Made by a program: the position numbers and the translations under genes. Positions 6,943 through 14,734 of a DNA stretch of 37,224 nucleotides are shown here, in pieces (the stretch's first letter is position 1; each line of letters begins with the position of its first letter). Origin of the DNA: JAZKHT01 sp040385245 (GTDB taxonomy: Bacteria; Pseudomonadota; Alphaproteobacteria; Rhodobacterales; Rhodobacteraceae); NCBI GenBank assembly GCA_040385245.1, contig JAZKHT010000019.1:1-37224 (forward strand), in the 5' to 3' direction. Under the pieces are notes generated by a model that worked only from the letters and a program-made list of their open reading frames with translations, was not told where the DNA came from and searched no databases.

Positions 6943-8208
6943 TCACTGGCCTTCCGGCCGGCCAAGACGCTCGGCCTGCCATCGATCCCGCAACTCAAGT
7001 TCGGCCTCTTCCGCTCGCGCATGCCAATCCGCCTCGATCCCCGATAGCGCAGCTCTGTACGCGGTTACCCAGCCCCGAAACCATGCATCCAGCAGCCCCT
7101 CGTGCAGTGCCTGTTCAACGCCACGGGCCAAGGTGACGCCGCGCATCCAGCCGGTCGTTTCGGCCGAAGGCTGACGGGACGACACAAAGTGAACCGGATC
7201 AGCGAAGAAGCCGGGTCGCTGAAAGGTGAAGTCAGCTTCCAGCCAGTCCGCGATGCTCTGTGGCGTCACGCGGACCATGCGCAAGAACGGCATTTCTTCG
7301 TCGTCTTCATCGTCCGGCACATGTGGGCGCGGCTTGCGGAAGAATTTGTCGTAAAGCGCACTATCTTTCTCGATTTCATCCAACCGGTCCCGCGAGAAGG
7401 TAATGTTCAGGACGTCGTGCCATCCGACCCCCGTTCCGGTAAGGCCGGGATCTCCGTCCAGTGTTGCGTTCTGCAGTTCAAACGTCCTGGGCACAAAGGT
7501 CATGTCCCAGTATCCGGTCTTGGGTGTGGCCAGGTGCACCAACGTCCCATCGTTCAGCTGAAGTGCGGTGCCCGGTGTTCGGACGAGGAAAGCCCCCACA
7601 CCAAGTTTTCCCAAGGGGGCAATGGTCAACCAGAGGTCCCAGTAAATAACCAGGTTTCCCACAATGATTTCCGCCTCTTTGGTGGACGGGACGCTCCGCG
7701 CAACCACAAAGGGGCCGGCAAGCATACCGTTCGGAAGGCGGGCAATTGGCACGGACGGGTAAGCGGGCGCTTCGAAATCCAGCCACTGAACTTGCGTAGC
7801 AGGGGCATCATGTCGAAAGTGGTTTGGCATGATGCCTCCGTTCACCGGCACTGGGATTGGCCCCTCTTCCATGTCCCAGCCCATTTGCAGGTTCTCTGCG
7901 GCTTGCCAAAGCCGCGGCAAGTCCAGCATCTCGCTCATATGGGCGGCATGTGTGTTCAGGAGCGCCGCAAGCTTCTGACGCGGCTCGACGTCGCCCATAA
8001 TTTCGATCGACGGCAACCGATGCATGCGTGCCGTGAGGCAGGTCACTTCGAGAAGCTCCCAGATAAGCGCGAAAGCATCGTCACCGAGCAGAAGCGCCAA
8101 CCGTTCGACGAGCAGGATATAGGTCGCGACCTTCTTTTGCGGCTCAGGGTGCGCGCGATATTTGTGCCTGATTGTGTCAGTCAGCCCTTCATCAGTCCCT
8201 TGGATCAT
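6943..8208 (-). CDS. Unknown 421-residue protein, third gene of the four-gene set
   Basis: The start chosen is ATG 8208, which overlaps the stop of the preceding gene as ATGA; an upstream in-frame TTG at 8295 is less likely. The N-terminal 60 residues are helical (KKVATYILLVERLALLLGDDAFALIWELLE). A beta-rich middle follows, with strands such as EIIVGNLVIYWDLWLTIAPLG and LGVGAFLVRT. An acidic run (PDDEDDEE) sits near residue 305, and the C-terminus is a charged helix (ADWHARAEEAELELRDRWQ). I recognise no family and no catalytic motif. Its strict coupling to the genes on either side argues that it is a core component of the set. Confidence 0.75.
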   Translation of the reverse strand: MIQGTDEGLTDTIRHKYRAHPEPQKKVATYILLVERLALLLGDDAFALIWELLEVTCLTARMHRLPSIEIMGDVEPRQKLAALLNTHAAHMSEMLDLPRLWQAAENLQMGWDMEEGPIPVPVNGGIMPNHFRHDAPATQVQWLDFEAPAYPSVPIARLPNGMLAGPFVVARSVPSTKEAEIIVGNLVIYWDLWLTIAPLGKLGVGAFLVRTPGTALQLNDGTLVHLATPKTGYWDMTFVPRTFELQNATLDGDPGLTGTGVGWHDVLNITFSRDRLDEIEKDSALYDKFFRKPRPHVPDDEDDEEMPFLRMVRVTPQSIADWLEADFTFQRPGFFADPVHFVSSRQPSAETTGWMRGVTLARGVEQALHEGLLDAWFRGWVTAYRAALSGIEADWHARAEEAELELRDRWQAERLGRPEGQ

Positions 8209-8468
8209 CCAACGATGGATGCGAAACGGTTCACCGCCCCTGTCGAGGTCAGCCAAAGCCTCTCTGATCTGGCGAGATGACTCAGTCTGGCGCAACCGAC
8301 CGTAAAGACGTCGATGAAAAGTGCAGCTTCCAGCCGGGCATCGCCCTCGAGCAATTTCACGATCTCGCCATTGCGCAAGTTCGTGATGAAAGCGTCCTGC
8401 TTGCGACGATATCGGATACGGTCGCCTGCCATGGGTGCACGGTTGGTTTCATTCGATGTCATGGTCAT
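8205..8468 (-). CDS. Unknown 87-residue protein, second gene of the four-gene set
   Basis: The protein starts MTMTSNETNRAPMAGD and has a basic stretch (RIRYRRKQDAFITNLRNGE) followed by an amphipathic helix (IVKLLEGDARLEAALFIDVF). It overlaps the DUF4258-like gene upstream and the 421-residue gene downstream, both as ATGA, so it is translated with them. Size and position suggest an antitoxin or adaptor partner, but nothing in the sequence proves this. The second half (ARLSHLARSERLWLTSTG) has unremarkable composition; the coupling at both ends is the main reason to accept the gene. Confidence 0.6.
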   Translation of the reverse strand: MTMTSNETNRAPMAGDRIRYRRKQDAFITNLRNGEIVKLLEGDARLEAALFIDVFTVGCARLSHLARSERLWLTSTGAVNRFASIVG

Positions 8469-8767
8469 GCCCTCCCGCGCCCGACGCCGCGCCGCCAGCG
8501 CCGTCCTCGATGCCCGCGATGAACCGGCGCAATGGTGATCAGGACGGCGTCATCACTGATGATCGCAGCATAGGATGCCGCCTTGTCGTCAAGGTTCAAC
8601 CCTGCAGCCTCCTTCCGGCTGATCGACCAGCAAGTGGCAGCGCCGCCCGCGGAAACGGCGACATCGGCATGGCTGATCAACTGTTCGAGGCATTTTGCTG
8701 ACACACCGCGCTGCGCGCACCGCAGAGCGGCGTGCCGCGAGATTTTGAAGTTCATGCAATCGGTCAT
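8465..8767 (-). CDS. DUF4258-like small protein, first gene of the four-gene set
   Basis: A 100-residue protein with a strong ribosome binding site (AAGGAG, seven bases before ATG 8767). SRHAALRCAQRGVSAKCLEQ followed by a small beta-sheet region (WSISRKEA, then AIISDDAVLITIAP) and a basic C-terminus (RGHRGRRWRR) resembles the DUF4258 group, which is distantly like RelE/BrnT-type toxin folds. It is the first gene of a tight operon and its TGA overlaps the next ATG. An RNase-toxin-like or RNA-binding role is possible. The family call comes from pattern memory and is moderate. Confidence 0.65.
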   Translation of the reverse strand: MTDCMNFKISRHAALRCAQRGVSAKCLEQLISHADVAVSAGGAATCWSISRKEAAGLNLDDKAASYAAIISDDAVLITIAPVHRGHRGRRWRRGVGRGRA

Positions 8768-9155
8768 CTTCTTCTCCTTTCGACGATGGGGAAGAATTGC
8801 ACCGGGCTGGTCCGCAAGTCGTTATCAGTTTGGGAAGTTCGAGAATAATAAATGGTAAAAGCGGATCACTATAATCGGCAATTTTTCAAGAGTTTGGCCC
8901 AATCTTCCAGCCAGAAGCTTATCGAAGCACCGTGCCGTGTGGGGCCATCGGAGGTCAGTATTGGTCGCCGAATGCGCGAAATCATCATGCGATGGGCGAT
9001 ATCGCCTCGTCCGGCAACCATCTTGACCCTTGTGCCGCGTGACCACGCGATGGAAATAAGTTGCGGCTTTGCCTTTAGGCAGGGCATTCCGCCGCGAGGT
9101 ATCAAGTACCGGAGCCCGCAACCGCGAAAAGAGCAGTAATGTTGATTGCACCATA

Positions 9156-9310
9156 GGTGGCCACATTTTGTGGACACCCCCAAGTTTACGCGCAGAGGGT
9201 CAAACCAACGGCGTGATTCAAAGGACCGACGCTGGGTTTGGTTGACTGGTTGATCTCGCCGAAATCCACCTCAGCGCAGGGGGTCTGCTCAAAAGTGAGC
9301 AGACCCCCTG
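9156..9310 (+). repeat. Structured repeat, copy A: hairpin, about 100 bp conserved middle, long hairpin
   Basis: Hairpin 1 is GGTGGCCACA (9156-9165) against TGTGGACACC (9169-9178) with one mismatch. Hairpin 2 is a perfect 15-bp stem, CAGGGGGTCTGCTCA (9277-9291) against 9296-9310, with loop AAAG. The middle contains GGGTTTGGTTGAC, then GGTTGATCTCGCC, shared in position and sequence with copies B and C. The stems differ between copies but stay complementary, which argues for selection or processing at the level of structure. It has no U-tract that would make it a simple terminator. Confidence 0.8.
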
Positions 9311-9434
9311 AGTTGATGGGCATAGCAGCAGTCAGTTCCCTACATCTTCAGAAATGCCTTGCACCGGTTCTGCCGGCGAGCATCGCAGTACGTTGATCCG
9401 ACAGGCTCTGCGATCAGGAGCCCCTGTCGACCTA

Positions 9435-9598
9435 GGGGTGTCCCCAATATTGGGGACACCCCCTTTGTTAGCCCTCAGAGATGAATAGGCGCATGTTCCA
9501 AGAGATATGCGCCGGGTTTGTTTGACATATTGACAGGTTGATTGAGCCGGCGGCCCGCTTGGAGATCGGGGGGTCTGCGCAAAGTTGCGCATACCCCC
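9435..9598 (+). repeat. Structured repeat, copy B
   Basis: Hairpin 1 is a perfect 28-bp palindrome, GGGGTGTCCCCAAT followed at once by its complement (9435-9462). Hairpin 2 is GGGGGTCTGCGCA (9569-9581) against TGCGCATACCCCC (9586-9598), one mismatch, loop AAGT. The middle has GTTCCAAGAGATATGCGCC, GGGTTTGTTTGAC and GGTTGATTGAGCC, aligned with copies A and C. In hairpin 2 the CTCA/TGAG pairing of copy A is replaced by CGCA/TGCG, a compensated change. Confidence 0.8.
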
Positions 9599-10212
9599 TA
9601 GGATGGGTTTCTGAGCGGCAAACCTTATCGCAGTTTCAGATAACGAACTCCGTTTACCGGGCAGGCTGATTGAGCCGCAGTTCGGCCCCACCAAAGGGGC
9701 CCGCTCATTTTCTGTCAGGGCGCCAACCTGTGGTGTCGGGTTAAGACTGACGGATTCCCGAGTCATGCACGTCGAAGAAGCACCGACTCTCCACAACATG
9801 GTCGGCGGACTGACCGCCGCACATCTCGGGGCACGCGTCACGCGGCATCGTGTGCGGGACAACATCGCAACCGAAGCCGTCGAACAGGTCGCCTCTGTGG
9901 CCTCCGGTGTGCAGGGACTCGTGGACAAGCATAGGACCGACAGCACTATGTGCGCACGGTAGGTAAAGCCGCTATGGGCCGGGTAGCCGGACTGGTCGAG
10001 GAAGCACGGGGGCCGCGGACCAAGCTGAAATTGTGACCGCAACCGCCCGTCGCCGCATCTGGCTGAAAATGCTGAAAATTTTGCGCCGCGTTGAACACGG
10101 GTGAAAACCACCCGCACGAGGTGAAGCTCACCCTTCATCAACGGTTTCCGCACTTTGCCGCTTTCGCCGACCACTGCCGCCGAAACGGCTCAAAAACTTC
10201 GACGGCAGGTTT

Positions 10213-11136
10213 TCAACCCCAGGGCGCCCGCTCAACTGAGAGGGCTTGCCCAAAGATGTTCTCTCGGTGCCAGCGCAGATTTTCGGGATGCGGTGCATGG
10301 TGGGCCTCCACAGGTTTGAGGAGTTTGCCACTCGGATGCAGCAGGCGGTCCGCCACATCGCACGGGACCTTGTTCCTCGAAACCAGAAGCGTCTCGCAAT
10401 CCTCGGCAACCGAAATCAGTCCACGGTCAAACATCCAATGCAAGGTTCCAGACAAGGCAAGCCCGTTGCGAACGGAATCGCTGCCGTCCCGTTCAACGGG
10501 CCGGATATGCGCAGCCTGAACCTCGGGACGCCCGCCGCCATTGCGGATTTGCATGCCCGACATGGCGCAGCGATACCCGTAGGCGTCCCTCACGCGACGG
10601 CTGAACGCCACATCCCGAAATTTGCGGCGGGTCAGACGCTCAAGCACCGAGCGTTTGAACGCCTCGGCGCCGGCGTCGAATACGGGCCGATCTGGTGAAT
10701 AGCGGCTGGCCTCGATCTGCTCGAGGTCTTGTGGCAGGCCGTAGTCGATGATCCGGGCGAAATCACTCTCCGGCAAGCGTCGGACCGCACTCTGTACCGA
10801 TCCCCCCTTTTTCGGCAGGCCATCGGTGTCCATCAACGACGTCTCGACCGGTCGCCCGCCAAGAAGGCGCGGCATGTTGCGGTCAAAGGGCAGGTAACTC
10901 CCGGGTTCGATCAGCGCCAGATATCGGTCAGTGGCGCTTGGCTTGGGGATGACCTGAGCGATCTTCGCCACTGCGAAATACCCCCTTGGGCCGGCTTTGA
11001 CCGGCTCGTAGTAAATCACCCAATCTCCGATGGCCGCTTCGACCGCTTTGAGGTAGGGCTTCGGAAAATCGTAAACGACATCCGGTTCGTCATCGTAAAT
11101 CGAGTCTGCTTTATGGAGGAGAACGAGTTTTGTCAT
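10213..11136 (-). CDS. HNH endonuclease with an N-terminal PUA-like region
   Basis: A 307-residue protein. The C-terminal half holds an HNH_2-type nuclease: the CAMSGMQI segment, EVQAAHIRPVERDGSDSVRNG with the conserved His, then LHWMFDRGLISV. The N-terminal half (GDWVIYYEPVKAGPRGYFAV and YLALIEPGSYLPF) looks like a small beta-barrel of the PUA/EVE kind, used elsewhere to recognise modified bases. ATG at 11136 is chosen because the upstream in-frame extension (to 11544) is low-complexity and runs through a DUF6880-type remnant on the other strand. In accessory DNA such a protein could be a modification-dependent restriction enzyme. HNH assignment is firm; the PUA-like reading and role are inference. 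Confidence 0.85.
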   Translation of the reverse strand: MTKLVLLHKADSIYDDEPDVVYDFPKPYLKAVEAAIGDWVIYYEPVKAGPRGYFAVAKIAQVIPKPSATDRYLALIEPGSYLPFDRNMPRLLGGRPVETSLMDTDGLPKKGGSVQSAVRRLPESDFARIIDYGLPQDLEQIEASRYSPDRPVFDAGAEAFKRSVLERLTRRKFRDVAFSRRVRDAYGYRCAMSGMQIRNGGGRPEVQAAHIRPVERDGSDSVRNGLALSGTLHWMFDRGLISVAEDCETLLVSRNKVPCDVADRLLHPSGKLLKPVEAHHAPHPENLRWHRENIFGQALSVERAPWG

Positions 11137-11244
11137 ACGACCAGGAAACCAATCTGGCTGTGCCTGGCAAGGGAATTGTCGGGCAGGCGTTGCGTCACGG
11201 TCGGGCAGGGTTGGCGCAGGACAAATGAAATACCTGTGCGCACG

Positions 11245-11428
11245 ATGGCGAAGAAGACGTTGAACTCGGAAAACCTTAAAATCCTTGGGGGCAGGGCAGA
11301 TTGCGGCATTGGTCATGGGCCTGGTGCAGGGTAATGCCGTCTTGCAGCGCCGGGCCCGGATTGAAATCTGCGCGGTACTGGGGCCGAAGGACATCGCGGC
11401 CGAACTTGACGTTACCCTAGATGGGTAA
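11245..11428 (+). pseudogene. Broken N-terminus of a DUF6880-like gene
   Basis: From ATG 11245 the frame reads MAKKTLNSENLKILG, then shifts by one base in a run of five Gs near 11290 and continues QIAALVMGLVQGNAVLQRR, then ARIEICAVLGPKDIAAELD, ending at TAA 11428. Joined, this resembles the start of DUF6880-type proteins (KTLNAENLAALGAERLAALL, then a KRRLRLEL-type helix). The rest of the gene is absent. It is a decayed fragment divergent from the HNH gene. Confidence 0.55.
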
Positions 11429-11657
11429 GATCGAAAAACCCTTTGCACGAGACCTTTTAAAGTGGTTGAAAGCGCTGTATTTTTTGGCTCCGGCGGTAGG
11501 GCTGTATGGATCAACCTAACAGCTACAATCCTCCAGTATTTCATTCTATATCAAGGCTTTGTCCTAGTCTAAGTCCGTCTCGGCTATCAGGTGTGTGTGC
11601 CTGACGTGGTTGAATTGTATGCCCAGCATTGCTAGAGCCAACGCATACGCGCAAGGC

Positions 11658-11900
11658 TCATTGCTTCCTCTCGGACAATGAACGCGCAATCTTCACCAGT
11701 ATCCCCAGCACCAGCCCGAACAGAAAGACCTTGATGCCTTGGTCAATCGCTTCGCCGCTTGTGGCTGACCCCAAGTAACGGGATGCAGCTGCGGCTCTGG
11801 TGGCTGGATCGTCAAAGCTGGCAACGAAGAAGCCCATGGCAGCGCGAAGCACCCCTAGGACGAGCGCCAGCCAAGCGACGATATTTCCAAGTGTCACCAT
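11658..11900 (-). CDS. Small two-segment membrane protein, paralogue of the adjacent upstream gene
   Basis: An 80-residue protein with two hydrophobic segments, IVAWLALVLGVLRAAMGFFV near the N-terminus and IKVFLFGLVLGILVKIA near the C-terminus, ending in a basic tail (RSLSERKQ). The upstream gene product (11902-12162) has the same plan and the same LFxGLVLGIL motif and RS tail, so the two are tandem paralogues separated by one base. No function is recognised. Confidence 0.7.
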   Translation of the reverse strand: MVTLGNIVAWLALVLGVLRAAMGFFVASFDDPATRAAAASRYLGSATSGEAIDQGIKVFLFGLVLGILVKIARSLSERKQ

Positions 11901-11901
11901 T

Positions 11902-12162
11902 TCATACCTTGTCCCTGCCGGACACGGATCGACTGATTTCAGTCAGGATGCCCAAGACGAGGCCGCAGAACAGCAGGAGATATCCTTGTTCCCTGAACAC
12001 CTTGCCTTGCTTCCCATTCCACTGCGAAGCGTCGATGCCCAGCATATCAGCAGCGACCGAACCTGCTTGGTTTATGTCGAACTCATATCCCGCCACCACG
12101 CCGAGGAAGCCCAGCACCGTTACGAGCCATGCAACTGCTCGCTCAAAATTTGTGAAAAACAT
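11902..12162 (-). CDS. Small two-segment membrane protein, first of the tandem pair
   Basis: An 86-residue protein with a very strong ribosome binding site (GGAGGTAAGA directly before ATG 12162). It has hydrophobic segments AVAWLVTVLGFLGVVAGYEF and YLLLFCGLVLGILTEI and a basic C-terminal tail, the same layout as its neighbour. The middle soluble part (DMLGIDASQWNGKQG) differs more between the two. Tandem small membrane proteins in accessory DNA can be toxin, immunity or export components; nothing here settles which. Confidence 0.75.
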   Translation of the reverse strand: MFFTNFERAVAWLVTVLGFLGVVAGYEFDINQAGSVAADMLGIDASQWNGKQGKVFREQGYLLLFCGLVLGILTEISRSVSGRDKV

Positions 12163-12497
12163 TCTTACCTCCGAATCGCATTCCCGTCGTTCTAGCTCTT
12201 ACCCGGCAACGTGTCAGAGTCAGTATGCGTCGGGGGCAAAAATTGTGGCCCCGGCCTCAACCGGTGAAGCCGCGCGCTACCCCCCGGTGGGGTCGCCCGC
12301 TCCACCATCCGGGGCACCCACGCAGCACCCTTCCGACCCTCTGTCCACTCTCCGGGACCGGATGCCGCCCCTACTTCCCACGCCATACACGCACACAATG
12401 CTCTTGTCGTTCAATATAGGTGGAGTTTTCCGCCGAAAGCCGTTGGACTTGTTACTAAATTCCGTCAGGTAGTTGGGACAACTTAAGGTGGAAATCT
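12163..12497. other. Intergenic stretch without a recognised gene
   Basis: About 335 bases of GC-rich sequence. A G/C-rich inverted segment (CCCCCCGGTGGGG around 12281-12293) is the only local structure noted. The promoter of the membrane-protein pair should lie at its left end and that of the 132-residue gene at its right end. I see no RNA gene. Confidence 0.5.
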
Positions 12498-12896
12498 ATG
12501 ACAAGAACTTTGATGGACGTAGTATCGGGCTCTCGGCCTATCCCTTTCACGGAGAGTGAGATTCGAACGGCAATGGAGGCGGTGAAGGTGCGAAGGGGCA
12601 AGGGCAGCGACCTGAGCATCGGGCATAAGAAGTTTGGCGAGGGTGGTGCTGGCGTGATGAAAGCCGCGCAGGAAGGGCTGTTGTTCTTCCACTCCCCGAT
12701 GCTGCTAAAGAGCGCGTTCTTGTTCGTGAAACTTGACGCAGGGCGCGGTCTGCTAGGCGGCCAGAAGGCAGTATTCGGAAGCTATATAGCGACCGATCTT
12801 GAAGCCGATGAATGGGAAGTCGGAACAGTGTTCAAAATGTGGGGGATCGCGGTAACGTCCATTGGCAATATCTATCGTGCTTACGGCTATGCCTGA
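12498..12896 (+). CDS. Hypothetical 132-residue protein
   Basis: ATG at 12498 follows a weak ribosome binding site (AAGGTGG). The protein starts MTRTLMDVVSGSRPIPFTES and includes EIRTAMEAVKVRRGKGSDLS, a glycine-rich segment KKFGEGGAGVMKAAQEG, and a beta-rich half (LLFFHSPMLLKSAFLFVKLD). It looks like a real soluble protein, but I recognise no family. It stands alone on the plus strand between the membrane-protein pair and structured repeat C, and its base use is a little less GC-rich than the phn genes, in line with accessory DNA. Confidence 0.65.
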   Translation: MTRTLMDVVSGSRPIPFTESEIRTAMEAVKVRRGKGSDLSIGHKKFGEGGAGVMKAAQEGLLFFHSPMLLKSAFLFVKLDAGRGLLGGQKAVFGSYIATDLEADEWEVGTVFKMWGIAVTSIGNIYRAYGYA

Positions 12897-13294
12897 TTGG
12901 TGCGGTGTCCGTGGCTTCTAGTTGCTCTGTCCGCTGGGGGCTTTGGACCCGGGTGCGTCGACTAGGACTCTGAGCACGGGGAAGAATCTCTGGTCGTGCG
13001 CCAATGATCTCGGTCCCTGTCGTCCTGCGATGTTTGGCGCACCGACGTGTTTGCAGTCTCTTGCCAGCCCATCACAGGCCATACCAGCGGTGACGCTTTT
13101 CGTGGGAAAGCTTCATCAACGTGCCAATCGCCCTGCCTTCGTCAGCATGGATATCGCAAATGATCCTTGCCCAGGGAAACTGGCCGAGTCCATAGCACAG
13201 TCTTATCCGCCTTGCCTCCCATAGGTTTCCCAAGCCTGCTGTGCGACTTTCGACGTAGGCCATCGTCCTTTCACCAGTTGCCTGCGGATATGCG
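12897..13294. other. Gene-poor stretch before structured repeat C
   Basis: No convincing gene. A minus-strand frame ending at 13072 contains protein-like sequence (MAYVESRTAGLGNLWEARR, then IICDIHADEGRAIGTLMKLS) and could be a remnant or a small gene, but no family is recognised and no good ribosome binding site is visible. Confidence 0.4.
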
Positions 13295-13443
13295 CTAGGT
13301 GCGCTTCCCGTGCTCCCTAGTTTATACGCAGACCGGTCGAACAACCGGTTGTTCCAAATGACTGACACCGGGATTGGTCTAGGTTGATCGAGCCAAATAT
13401 CTGCCTAGCGCAGGGGTCTGCTCACTTTTGAGCAGACCCCTGC
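13295..13443 (+). repeat. Structured repeat, copy C
   Basis: Hairpin 1 (13295-13320) is imperfect, with CTAGG at one end and CCCTAG at the other. Hairpin 2 is a perfect 15-bp stem, GCAGGGGTCTGCTCA (13410-13424) against 13429-13443, with loop CTTT. The middle (GTTCCAAATGACTGACACCG, then GGTTGATCGAGCC) aligns with copies A and B in the same orientation. The loop of hairpin 2 is the reverse complement of the AAAG loop of copy A, so the hairpin itself is flipped while its flank is not. It lies just before phnM and marks the right edge of the accessory region. Confidence 0.75.
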
Positions 13444-13557
13444 GATCCCCAGTCTGCCCCGGCGTGGCGCGCGGGACACGACGACTCGGTCCAATGTCTG
13501 TTGCCAACCTATCTGGCTAACGATTGCCGGTTGGAATCCCTGATGGGAGTATGAGGG

Positions 13558-14700
13558 TCACGAAACGCGCAACCCCCTGACCCATGTGCCGCGTAGGGCC
13601 CCGGTGCCGCCGACACGCGCTACGCGGATCAGGTCGGCGCGGGCCCCCGTTACGATGTGGCCTCGATCGGGCAGTCCCGCGACCCTGGCTGGCGCGCTGG
13701 TGACGGTTGCGATCCCGCGCGCAAGATCGCCCCACAGATCGCCCAGCATCAGCCCGGCGGACAGCAGGGAAGATGGCACATAATCCGACGATACGATGTC
13801 AAGCAGACCCTCTATCGCCAGGTCGCGCGCTGCCACGTTCCCTGAGTGTGATCCGTTGCGGATCAGGTTTGGTGCCCCCATCATCACGCTGATGCCGTTG
13901 GCACGGCAGGCGGTCGCGGCCTCGACCGTGGTGGGAAATTCGGCAAAACGGGCCCCATGCCGGGCGGAACCGGCGACCTGATCTTCGGTCGTGTCGTCAT
14001 GGCTGGCCAGAACCGCGCCAAAGCGCCGCGCCTCGGCCACCGCTATCGCTTCGTGGGCGGTGCCGACGATGGCGGACAGGGCCTTTTGGGCGGCGATGTG
14101 GTCGTGAAATTCGGCTTCGGAAAAGCCGTGCTTGCCCATCACATAATTGCGCAACTGCGTCACATCGCGAAACTGCCGCTGGCCGGGAGTATGGTCCATC
14201 AGGCTGACGATGCCGATCCGGTCGGCAGGGCCGAACTTTGCCAGTTCTTCCGTCAGGGTTTCGGAACAGACCTCGGCGCGCAGGTGCAGAAAGTGGCTGA
14301 TCCGCAGTGCGCCCTGATCGCGCAGGCCCAGAATTTCATCGGCCAAAGCGCGGGCATACTCGCCATAGTTCGCCTTGCCCTTCGATGTGACAGACCCCAC
14401 CCGCAGCGCATCGAAAACCGTGGTGATGCCGACACTTGCCAGTTCAGCATCATGCGCGATGATGGCGGCGGCATGGGGCCAGTCCACGCGTGGGCGCGGT
14501 TCGATATGACGTTCCAGATTGTCGGTGTGCAATTCGATCAGACCGGGCATCACCAGATCGCCCGCGCAATCCACCGCGCCCTTCGGCACTGCGGTGCCTG
14601 CGTCGATGGCTGCGATCTGCCCGTCGCGGATCAACAGGCTGCCGCGCACCACCGCGTCGGGCAGCACAAGGGTGGCATTGGCAAGAACGGTGTCGGTCAT
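13558..14700 (-). CDS. phnM: Alpha-D-ribose 1-methylphosphonate 5-triphosphate diphosphatase PhnM
   Basis: A 380-residue amidohydrolase-superfamily protein. After a short beta-sandwich start (MTDTVLANATLVLPDAVVRG) it has VMPGLIELHTDNLERH, the PhnM version of the metal-binding motif with HxD instead of HxH, and later ASHDDTTEDQV and MGAPNLIRNGSHSGN. PhnM removes pyrophosphate from the ribosyl-triphosphate alkylphosphonate made by PhnI with PhnG, H and L, giving the 5-phosphate substrate for PhnJ. ATG 14700 is used rather than an upstream in-frame start at 14718, because the family begins there. It is transcribed alone, divergent from the DUF1045 gene, with a Pho-box-like site 35 bases upstream. 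Confidence 0.95.
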   Translation of the reverse strand: MTDTVLANATLVLPDAVVRGSLLIRDGQIAAIDAGTAVPKGAVDCAGDLVMPGLIELHTDNLERHIEPRPRVDWPHAAAIIAHDAELASVGITTVFDALRVGSVTSKGKANYGEYARALADEILGLRDQGALRISHFLHLRAEVCSETLTEELAKFGPADRIGIVSLMDHTPGQRQFRDVTQLRNYVMGKHGFSEAEFHDHIAAQKALSAIVGTAHEAIAVAEARRFGAVLASHDDTTEDQVAGSARHGARFAEFPTTVEAATACRANGISVMMGAPNLIRNGSHSGNVAARDLAIEGLLDIVSSDYVPSSLLSAGLMLGDLWGDLARGIATVTSAPARVAGLPDRGHIVTGARADLIRVARVGGTGALRGTWVRGLRVS

Positions 14701-14734
14701 GGTCGTGATCCTGAACATCTGGTTGACTGTCGCA

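Larger units (their letters stand above)
8768..10212. other. Long stretch without a convincing gene; holds two structured repeat copies
   Basis: About 1.4 kb between the four-gene set and the HNH gene. It contains structured elements A (9156-9310) and B (9435-9598), described separately. A further hairpin (GGCCCC at 9684-9689 with GGGGCC at 9696-9701) follows a TGATTGAGCC segment and may be a decayed fourth copy. Short open frames exist on both strands (for example 8852-9139 plus, 9765-9962 plus), but none has a ribosome binding site plus recognisable protein sequence. The upstream promoter of the four-gene set should lie in 8768-8850. Confidence 0.6.

Noticed and set aside
8209..8295. TTG start giving a 450-residue form of the third island gene
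   Set aside because: ATG 8208 overlaps the upstream stop exactly, a much better coupled start.
9277..9310. Copy A hairpin 2 as an ordinary rho-independent terminator
   Set aside because: No T-run on either side, and the same hairpin recurs with a conserved 100-bp flank not tied to gene ends.
9156..9598. Structured repeats as integron attC sites
   Set aside because: No RYYYAAC/GTTRRRY core pair at the ends and no integron integrase in the window.
9332..10174. 280-residue minus-strand frame
   Set aside because: It crosses the perfect palindromes of structured copy B, has no ribosome binding site and no recognisable domain.
11137..11544. N-terminal extension of the HNH protein
   Set aside because: Runs antisense through the DUF6880-type remnant and has no domain; ATG 11136 starts the conserved part.
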